A DNA stretch of 11,697 nt from Deltaproteobacteria bacterium (lineage in GTDB: Bacteria; Desulfobacterota; Anaeroferrophillalia; Anaeroferrophillales; Tharpellaceae): assembly GCA_030640695.1 (NCBI GenBank), contig DAOWIX010000131.1:1-11697 (forward strand), read 5' to 3'. Both the position numbers and the translations under genes were made by a program. Below are positions 6,070 through 11,697 of the stretch, one piece after another; the first letter of the stretch is position 1; each line of letters opens with the position of its first letter. Below the pieces are notes generated by a model that was not told the origin of the DNA, searched no databases, and saw only the letters and a program-made list of their open reading frames with translations.

Positions 6070-7359
6070 ATGAAAAAAGACCTTAAACACCTCACTATGA
6101 CCATCCTGATACTTTCTGCGCTGGCACTTCTCACGACTACTCCGGGCTTAGCTGAACAGCGCCTGCTCTATCCCCAGGAACAGGCCTTGAAAGGAATCAC
6201 CAACAAACTTGGGCCTATTATAAAAGATTTCAAGATCTACAATGCTCTGCATGGAAAGGGAGAGTATTTAAGAGATCCAACCCCACAATTGTCTGAAATG
6301 CTGGATAAAGTCAACGCCCTGGAGAAAGAGTTTGAGGCCCAGAATTTTCCGGCAGAGATTAAAAAAATCAAGAGCATCAAAACCTGGTTTGCCTCCCTCA
6401 AAAAAAATACCCCGATTCTTGAAGAGGTCTATCTGGAGGGCTATAAGCTGCACCAGAATGAGCTCAAAAAGAGTGATCTCAGCAATTTCCCCGATTACGA
6501 TCAAGATGTTGAGCGTCTCAAGAAGATGTATAGAGCCTACAAAAACCCCTCCTCAACTTTTCAAAATCCGGAAAAAGCCGGCCCCGTGGTTGCCGCCTTT
6601 CAGGATGAGTACGCTTTTTTTAAACACCTGCCGCAAAAATATGAGCTGCCGTTAAAAGCCAAGAAAGCCCGTAGCCTGGAAACCATGCTTGACACCAACG
6701 CCAAATACATGGATAAGTTCAAGGCCTACCAGGATGAATATCTCAAACAATTACCGGACAAGATCAGAGGCGAGCTCGGCCAGGCAACCTCTATGGCAGC
6801 AAAAGCTGAGGCCGAGAAAAAGCCACTGTTTTTCAAAGGTGGGGTAGCCCAGCACCTGGAGAAGGCCAACGCGCTCCTCGCTCTTTTTACTACTGCCATG
6901 GGAGAAGATGCACCTGAAGTTACCAGCATGAACGTGGAGTACGCCGCTAATAAGCAGAAGATTGATGCCGCCGAAAAAACCATGGCGGCAGAGCTCTTGG
7001 CCGGCATCGAAATGCCGGCCGACAACTACAACGGCGGCAACCGGGACGAGCTCAAAAACATGATTAAAAAAGAGTGGCAGAACCTCTACCCCACAGATGA
7101 GATTATTGCCATTCATCTGCCAAAAGCTGACTGGTCCAGAAGTGTCAATTGGAAATGGAATAACAGCGGCTGGTACAAGGTTGACACCTCGGTCCTGCCG
7201 GCCCGCGTCGTGGTTAAAACTGACGACCAGATCGCAACCATCTTTTGCGCCTTCATCAATAAAGATCATCTTGAAAATGACTCTTTAAATGTCGGCGCCC
7301 ACACCAAAAAAGCGGGCTACGTAACCCAGAATATGCTGCTCAAAAACGTAACCAGATAA
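6070..7359 (+). CDS. Secreted helix-rich protein of unknown function
   Basis: I do not recognise the family. The product has 429 residues, with a classical signal peptide (Lys-rich start, hydrophobic 9-21, likely cleavage after GLA at 26-28, no lipobox cysteine), so a soluble periplasmic protein is likely. Residues about 35-310 are charged and Lys/Glu-rich with long predicted helices and no Cys-based haem motif. The last roughly 100 residues (about 330-429) are richer in Trp, Tyr and beta-type patterns (ADWSRSVNWKWNNSGWYKV) and may form a separate domain. The start is placed at 6070 because AGAGGA (6055-6060) precedes it and the signal peptide begins there; in-frame ATGs at 6037 and 6040 lack a ribosome site. 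It lies 47 bases behind MCP-2, which suggests co-expression and perhaps a periplasmic partner or ligand-presenting role for that receptor. This role is inference from position only. Confidence 0.85.
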   Translation: MKKDLKHLTMTILILSALALLTTTPGLAEQRLLYPQEQALKGITNKLGPIIKDFKIYNALHGKGEYLRDPTPQLSEMLDKVNALEKEFEAQNFPAEIKKIKSIKTWFASLKKNTPILEEVYLEGYKLHQNELKKSDLSNFPDYDQDVERLKKMYRAYKNPSSTFQNPEKAGPVVAAFQDEYAFFKHLPQKYELPLKAKKARSLETMLDTNAKYMDKFKAYQDEYLKQLPDKIRGELGQATSMAAKAEAEKKPLFFKGGVAQHLEKANALLALFTTAMGEDAPEVTSMNVEYAANKQKIDAAEKTMAAELLAGIEMPADNYNGGNRDELKNMIKKEWQNLYPTDEIIAIHLPKADWSRSVNWKWNNSGWYKVDTSVLPARVVVKTDDQIATIFCAFINKDHLENDSLNVGAHTKKAGYVTQNMLLKNVTR

Positions 7360-7368
7360 CCCCACCAA

Positions 7369-7405
7369 GCTACTGGAGAAAAAAGAACATTTTTTCTCCA
7401 GTAGC
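7369..7405. terminator. Perfect 16-bp hairpin after the secreted-protein gene
   Basis: Bases 7369-7384 and 7390-7405 are exact reverse complements around a 5-base loop, starting 10 bases past the stop codon. The inner part of the stem is A6/T6 and the outer part is GCTACTGGAG. No T-run follows the stem, so it is atypical for intrinsic termination, but its place between the end of one operon and a new promoter favours a terminator or 3'-protecting structure. Confidence 0.6.
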
Positions 7406-7491
7406 AACAACAGCCTCTCAAAATAGCCGCCCAAAACGCTTCCATATTCACTTAAAACCCATCAAAGATGATCTCCCACGCGATTAGTCTC

Positions 7492-7520
7492 TTGACAATC
7501 TCTGAACGTTAATCTATATT
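7492..7520 (+). promoter_or_regulatory. Sigma70-type promoter for the two-ATPase operon
   Basis: TTGACA (7492-7497), a 17-base spacer and TATATT (7515-7520) make a near-consensus vegetative promoter. Transcription would begin near 7527, so an ATG at 7530 in the same frame as the AAA gene would be almost leaderless. This supports the downstream start at 7605. Confidence 0.75.
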
Positions 7521-7604
7521 AATATAATAATGATTAAAGGCTTTATCGTCTCGACGACTTTAATCTGGTATAAAAAACTATTCAAACGTACCAGAAGGCA
7601 GCCG

Positions 7605-9545
7605 ATGCAAAAGATGATTATCGAAATTGACCTTGGCGAAAGATCGACTAAGGCCCGACAATTCAAGCGCGACCAAGGTGAGATGAGCCTGCGGGATTTT
7701 CTCGGAGTTTTTCCAAGCCACTTTCCCGAGGATGCTATTCCAGACAAAACAACCTTGGATCTCCCCTTGAAGGATCTTGTTTTTCAACCGATTACGGTTC
7801 CAAAAAAGAAAAGTGAAGTTCCTGGCAATTCCGGTTCAAGTAAATTACGCATGACCCTGGATGATCTCTGGCTGAGCGATCAAGACGAACCCCATGATTC
7901 TCAATGTGATAACGCTACTTGCTGCACCACTACTCCGAAACAACTCTCTGATAACGAAGCCGTGCGCTGCGCCTACCGTGAGGAGATGGATAATCTCTCC
8001 GACTATCTACGGCACGGGCTTTCCGTATTAGTAATCTGTGACAAGATGCTGACCGAGTATCTCTATGAACTGGTCTGCCATCAGGCCGGGAAAAAACCCG
8101 TCCTGGATGCGGCCCGACCGGAAGAGATGCGCAGCGGCCTCTCTGGAGAGCTCGACCGGGCTATGCAGGGCGGTTATAGCAACCTGCCGGTTTTACTGCG
8201 CAATCTTAAAACCGACGAGGTTCTGGTTTTACGCTCTCTTGATCTGGTCGATGAAGGCGCGACCATAGAGACCCTTTACGAACGCACCACTGACGGGGAA
8301 AAGCCGCAACTTCTAGGCTTTCTTGACCCCTCTCTGGAGGTCAAGAAAGTGCTTTCGGATCGTTTTGCGGTCCATATCCAGATCAATGGTCTGCCCCGCT
8401 ATCCGACCTCTGAAAAGGTTCAGCCAAAAGAGTTCACTGTCAGTCGTCTGTTGACTCAACAGGAACGAAAACGCTTTGCCGACTTCGACCCGGAGTCCCT
8501 TTTTAAGAACGTTTCCGGACTTAACGCTCTCCAATTTCGCAACGCCATGCGTTATGTTGGTGCCAAGGTCGCTCCGCAAAGCCCCTCTAAAGATATCTAT
8601 CGGGAGATTCGAGAGTTTAAAATCACTTCCGGTAGCGAGGTCGAAGTCCCGGACACAACTTTTGCCGATATCGGCGGCTACGACCACATTAAGCGCCAAC
8701 TTAAACACGCCATCTCCCTGATCGCCGGCGACATCAAAAGCCTTGATGATGAACAACGCAGCAAACTGCTACCCCGGGGTTTTATCTTTCACGGCCCACC
8801 GGGCACTGGCAAGACCCTTTTTGCCAAAGCGGTTGCCAATGAACTCAACGCTACCATCCAGATGATCTCGGGCCCTGAAATTATGGATAAGTATGTCGGC
8901 CAAAGTGAAAACAATCTGCGCCAACTTTTTGCCACAGCCCGCCGCAACGCCCCGGCCGTCATCTTCTTTGATGAGTTTGACAGTATCGCCAGCCAACGTT
9001 CTGTCTATGCTGACGGTGGTGCTCGGGCCAACAATGCGGTCGTCGCTCAGCTCCTGACCGAGATGGATGGTTTCCGCCGCGACCAAGCGGTTCTCGTGAT
9101 CGGCACCAGTAATCGCATCGATATTATTGATGAAGCCCTGCTCAGGCCCTCACGTTTAAGGCCGGTTGAGATCGGTCTACCTGATCTTGAAGCACGACGC
9201 CAGGTAGCCAGAATCCATGCCCGAAGTTTTGCCGTTGACAGCTATTTCAAAGACTTTATAGCAAACGATAAGGCTTACGACGAGAGCGATGAAATTAATG
9301 AATTACGGGCTTTAATGTTGGAACTTGAGCGGGATGGAGTTGACCAGGAAGGTTTTCTTACGGCTTTAATTGATCTTGTCGCCATCCATAGCGAGGGTTT
9401 TAATAATGACGAGATTCGCGCCGTTTTTCAGGAAGCAAGTCTCGAACATCACCTCGAAGGCCGAGTCTTAAATCCCCGTTATTTCGGCAGCAAGATCACG
9501 GCCTTAAAGAGAAGCCGTCAAGAACGCCGCCATGTCCATCTTTAA
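7605..9545 (+). CDS. AAA-family ATPase with degenerate N-terminal AAA module
   Basis: Cytoplasmic ATPase of 646 residues, probably a hexameric protein remodeller. Residues about 355-530 hold an intact classical AAA module: Walker A GPPGTGKT (397-404), pore-loop KYVG (429-432) as in substrate-threading AAA proteins, Walker B FFDEFD (454-459), and the second region of homology TSNRIDIIDEALLRPSRLRP (501-520) with candidate arginine fingers R514 and R517. Residues about 135-265 look like a second AAA fold that has lost its P-loop: a beta strand (VLVI) without GxxxxGK, a hydrophobic strand VLVLRSLDLV and a sensor-like strand. Ycf46-type proteins have a comparable layout, but I cannot assign orthology. 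The N-terminal 120 residues are unassigned and include a cysteine group (C101, C106, C107, then C122). No membrane segment or protease domain is present, so it is not FtsH. The start at 7605 has AGAAGG (7593-7598) 6 bases upstream; the in-frame ATG at 7530 has none. First gene of an operon with a MoxR ATPase. Confidence 0.9.
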   Translation: MQKMIIEIDLGERSTKARQFKRDQGEMSLRDFLGVFPSHFPEDAIPDKTTLDLPLKDLVFQPITVPKKKSEVPGNSGSSKLRMTLDDLWLSDQDEPHDSQCDNATCCTTTPKQLSDNEAVRCAYREEMDNLSDYLRHGLSVLVICDKMLTEYLYELVCHQAGKKPVLDAARPEEMRSGLSGELDRAMQGGYSNLPVLLRNLKTDEVLVLRSLDLVDEGATIETLYERTTDGEKPQLLGFLDPSLEVKKVLSDRFAVHIQINGLPRYPTSEKVQPKEFTVSRLLTQQERKRFADFDPESLFKNVSGLNALQFRNAMRYVGAKVAPQSPSKDIYREIREFKITSGSEVEVPDTTFADIGGYDHIKRQLKHAISLIAGDIKSLDDEQRSKLLPRGFIFHGPPGTGKTLFAKAVANELNATIQMISGPEIMDKYVGQSENNLRQLFATARRNAPAVIFFDEFDSIASQRSVYADGGARANNAVVAQLLTEMDGFRRDQAVLVIGTSNRIDIIDEALLRPSRLRPVEIGLPDLEARRQVARIHARSFAVDSYFKDFIANDKAYDESDEINELRALMLELERDGVDQEGFLTALIDLVAIHSEGFNNDEIRAVFQEASLEHHLEGRVLNPRYFGSKITALKRSRQERRHVHL

Positions 9546-9553
9546 AAATAGTT

Positions 9554-9605
9554 GTCAGTCGTCAGTGGCCAGTTGTCAGTAAAACCCTGGCCACTGACGA
9601 CTGAC
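9554..9605. repeat. GTCAGT-type intergenic inverted-repeat element
   Basis: Bases 9554-9572 and 9587-9605 are exact 19-bp reverse complements around a 14-base loop, and the motif GTCAGT recurs three times in the left half and loop. The element fills most of the 84-base gap between the two ATPase genes. If translated it gives SVVSGQL-like peptides, which I recall as a common mis-annotation of dispersed intergenic repeats in several bacterial groups. It therefore argues against the in-frame ATG at 9552 as a start. In mRNA it would form a strong hairpin inside the operon. Confidence 0.85.
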
Positions 9606-9619
9606 CACTATAAAAAAAC

Positions 9620-9624
9620 AGGAA
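9620..9624 (+). promoter_or_regulatory. Ribosome binding site deciding the MoxR ATPase start
   Basis: AGGAA lies 5 bases before the ATG at 9630. It sets the start downstream of the repeat element, rather than at the in-frame ATG at 9552 whose codons would run through the repeat. Confidence 0.65.
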
Positions 9625-9629
9625 CTATT

Positions 9630-10811
9630 ATGCAGCAGGAATTACTTGATTCAGTCTCCGACCTTGATGATGTTGCAAGCCTTCTTAAGAGCACCTTTGT
9701 CGCTAAAGATGAAATTATTGAGATGCTGATTATCGGTGCCATCGCCCAGGAACATGTGCTTCTGGCGGGCCCCCCGGGAACCGGTAAATCGGAACTTGTC
9801 AAACGATTCGCCAGCCTCTGTACGCCGCGAAAATATGACAACGAAGATACCACCCCCTATTTTGAGTATCTTTTGACCCGCTTTACCGAACCTAATGAGC
9901 TCTTTGGCCCGGTTGACATCAAAACCTTTCAAGCCGGCGGTGGCTATCAGAGAATCATCAAAGGATTGCTACCAACCACTGAGATCGCCTTTCTTGATGA
10001 GATCTTCAAGGCCAACAGTGCCATTTTGAACGCCCTGCTGACGATTCTCAACGAAAGAATCTTCTATAACGGCGGTCGCCCGGAAAGCATCCCGTTGCTT
10101 TTTCTCGTCGGCGCCACCAATGAAGTCCCCGATGACCCGGATCTTAAAGCCCTCTACGACCGTTTCCCGATCCGTTTATGGTCAGATAACGTTGCCGAAA
10201 ACCGTTTAGCCGAACTCATCCAGTGCGGCTGGCAACATGAACGCCAGAAAATCCGCGACGGCCACCAGATCAATTTAAGCAATGTTACTTCCAGCGACAC
10301 TCTACGGCGCTTGCACCAAGCCTTAAATCAGGTCAACTTTGATGCGGTCAGCCGCAGTTATCACGAGGCTATCCGCCGAATCCGTTCGGAAGGTATCGAG
10401 ATTAGCGACCGACGCGCTGTAAAACTCTTAAAACTGGTTGCCGCAGCCAGCTTGCGACGAGGTTCGTTGACCGCTGCAGAACCAGATTTCCACATCCTCA
10501 GACACTGCTGGAACACCCGGGAACAGGTTCCCCACTTAGAAGCTTTACTGGCTCCTTATCTTGAAAAAAGTGCGGCCTCCAGCCCCTTACGTAGCCGGAA
10601 CCTGGAGGCCCTCACAGCTGAGATCAAGGTACTTGAAAAAAGCAGCCTTAAACTGAACTCCGACATCGATTTGGCAGATTTCCTCCACCAGGCTGAACGC
10701 TTGCGGCATGAATTGATGGAACATCCCGAAAAAATCCTGGCCGATCCTCACCTGCAACAGCTCGAAGGGTTGATCGATGTCACCTTAAACAATTTGGAAA
10801 AAGATGTGTAA
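9630..10811 (+). CDS. MoxR/RavA-type AAA+ ATPase
   Basis: Cytoplasmic AAA+ ATPase of 393 residues, of the MoxR group whose members act as chaperones for cofactor insertion or complex assembly, usually with a von Willebrand factor A protein. Visible motifs: Walker A GPPGTGKS (47-54), the family block TRFTEPNELFGP (83-94), Walker B FLDEIFKANS (121-130) running into the conserved helix LLTILNER (136-143), sensor 1 GATNEVP (161-167), arginine finger in YDRF (176-179) and sensor 2 around SDRRAVK (259-265). The C-terminal part (about 290-393) is helical and unassigned. The length and motif set fit RavA-like members better than short MoxR proteins. It follows the classical AAA gene by 84 bases and overlaps the next gene by 8 bases, so the three are probably co-transcribed. 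No VWA gene is seen up to the window end. Confidence 0.92.
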   Translation: MQQELLDSVSDLDDVASLLKSTFVAKDEIIEMLIIGAIAQEHVLLAGPPGTGKSELVKRFASLCTPRKYDNEDTTPYFEYLLTRFTEPNELFGPVDIKTFQAGGGYQRIIKGLLPTTEIAFLDEIFKANSAILNALLTILNERIFYNGGRPESIPLLFLVGATNEVPDDPDLKALYDRFPIRLWSDNVAENRLAELIQCGWQHERQKIRDGHQINLSNVTSSDTLRRLHQALNQVNFDAVSRSYHEAIRRIRSEGIEISDRRAVKLLKLVAAASLRRGSLTAAEPDFHILRHCWNTREQVPHLEALLAPYLEKSAASSPLRSRNLEALTAEIKVLEKSSLKLNSDIDLADFLHQAERLRHELMEHPEKILADPHLQQLEGLIDVTLNNLEKDV

Positions 10812-11592
10812 TCCACGCAAAGTCATGATCCATGTCGCTCAGAGCATCGAAGAGGCCTGGAGAAAAACGATCAGCGAAAGTGCTAGTGCCGACGAAGAAG
10901 TTTGTCAACTTGCCTCCATCGCGGCCAACATCGAACTCGATCAGGAGATGGGGGAAGCCGCCCTTGAAATGTTGGAAAGGGTACTGGCCGGAGATTTTCC
11001 GGATCATGCAGCCTGGTCACGCAATGAAAATGGCGACTTTGTCAAGGAGCTTGCAGATATCACCCTCTGTTACCATATCCGCTCCAGGCAATTGACGATG
11101 ACGGCCCATTTGAACCGTATGGCAAGTGCCGAAGCCGAGGCTGCAACCGAGCTTTGCGGGGTTACAATCGGTGAAATTGCTTTTGCCGCAATCGGCCACT
11201 ACTACGAAGACGGTTGGAAAAATCGAACCGAAGAGAAAGCCCTAGAAGAGGCCCGGCAACAGGTCGAAATTCGCCTGGCCCGGGCCCTGCATGAACTCTG
11301 CGAAGAACAACAACAAGAGGAAATAGCGCTTAAAAGAGGAGCGCTGCAACAAGAGGCTCAAAACATGGCGTTTGAGAAACTCGAGAAAAGCAAACTTGAA
11401 GTGCGAATGGCCTTGCGCCAACAACTTCAAGCGCAACTGACAAAACACCGCCAGGAGGCTTTTTACACCATCAATCAAGCCATCGGTGAAGCCTATCGCC
11501 AGACTTTGTGCAAGCTGGTGCTTGACAACGGTGGCCGCATCATCAGCGACCGCCATAGCGGCACTGTTATTGATCTTGAGTTAGAAATTTAA
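10804..11592 (+). CDS. Coiled-coil protein of unknown function linked to the MoxR ATPase
   Basis: I do not recognise the family. The 262-residue product has no signal peptide, membrane segment or metal motif. Residues about 12-135 are mostly helical and alanine-rich; residues about 140-232 are a long charged Glu/Gln/Arg/Leu-rich stretch with coiled-coil character; the last 30 (LVLDNGGRIISDRHSGTVID region) look like a small beta element. The ATG at 10804 lies inside the end of the MoxR gene and overlaps its stop codon region by 8 bases, a layout typical of translational coupling; GGA at 10797-10799 is a weak ribosome site. An alternative ATG at 10825 has no better site. Tight coupling suggests a substrate, adaptor or scaffold for one of the ATPases. 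This is inference from context. Confidence 0.8.
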   Translation: MCNPRKVMIHVAQSIEEAWRKTISESASADEEVCQLASIAANIELDQEMGEAALEMLERVLAGDFPDHAAWSRNENGDFVKELADITLCYHIRSRQLTMTAHLNRMASAEAEAATELCGVTIGEIAFAAIGHYYEDGWKNRTEEKALEEARQQVEIRLARALHELCEEQQQEEIALKRGALQQEAQNMAFEKLEKSKLEVRMALRQQLQAQLTKHRQEAFYTINQAIGEAYRQTLCKLVLDNGGRIISDRHSGTVIDLELEI

Positions 11593-11697
11593 AAAAACAC
11601 CAGGTAAATATTCGACATCGAGTCGGCTCTGTCCTCTTTTCTCCGCTCTTTGGTCTCCGGCTTGGTCATTTCAAGGGGTTACGACCGGGGGAAGGCC
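11593..11697. other. Terminal 105 bases without a supportable gene
   Basis: The stretch after the last stop codon has no hairpin with a T-run, no ribosome site followed by a start codon, and no ATG on the plus strand. Reading frames are open to the window edge, but nothing shows they are translated. A downstream gene of the operon could begin beyond the window. Confidence 0.5.

Noticed and set aside
6751..7269. Minus-strand open frame of 172 codons opposite the secreted-protein gene
   Set aside because: It is antisense to a gene with a convincing signal peptide and ribosome site and has no coding features of its own.
7530..7604. Upstream start of the AAA ATPase at 7530
   Set aside because: It lies about 10 bases after the predicted -10 box with no ribosome site; AGAAGG precedes the ATG at 7605.
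9552..9629. N-terminal extension of the MoxR ATPase from an ATG at 9552
   Set aside because: The 26 extra codons read through the GTCAGT inverted repeat and have no ribosome site; the ATG at 9630 has AGGAA in the right place and begins a normal MoxR sequence.
11650..11697. Start of a downstream gene at TTG 11650
   Set aside because: The frame is open to the edge, but there is no ribosome site and too little sequence to judge.

Overview
The window looks like chromosomal DNA of an anaerobic or microaerobic deltaproteobacterium in the broad sense (Desulfobacterota or Desulfuromonadota). This placement is an inference. It rests on two chemoreceptors with periplasmic c-type haem sensor domains, a fold known from Geobacter receptors, next to an exported [NiFe] hydrogenase whose cluster ligands resemble those of sulfate and metal reducers. 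Base composition is moderate and similar across genes. No tRNA, rRNA, CRISPR array, complete insertion sequence or phage gene was seen.

Left block (about 1-4600, minus strand). A sigma70-type promoter (TTGACA, 17 bp, TATAAA) reads leftward into the hydrogenase large subunit, then the Tat-exported small subunit, then, after a perfect 19-bp inverted repeat, a haem-binding methyl-accepting chemotaxis protein (MCP-1). A hairpin terminator closes the block at the left edge.

Middle block (about 4430-7405, plus strand). Diverging from the hydrogenase, a second receptor (MCP-2) has the same type of haem sensor but a different signalling half and no recognisable HAMP domain. It is followed by a secreted, helix-rich protein of unknown function and a perfect 16-bp hairpin. 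The hydrogenase is thus bracketed by two periplasmic haem receptors. This suggests, without proving, a module coupling H2 oxidation or periplasmic redox state to motility.

Right block (about 7490-11592, plus strand). A strong promoter-like sequence precedes a protein with an apparently degenerate first AAA module and an intact classical AAA module, then a MoxR/RavA-type AAA+ ATPase, then an overlapping gene for a coiled-coil protein of unknown function. A GTCAGT-type inverted-repeat element sits between the two ATPase genes. I read this as an uncharacterised two-ATPase remodelling system. The von Willebrand factor A partner usual for MoxR ATPases is not in the window and could lie just downstream. 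The last 105 bases contain no gene I can support.
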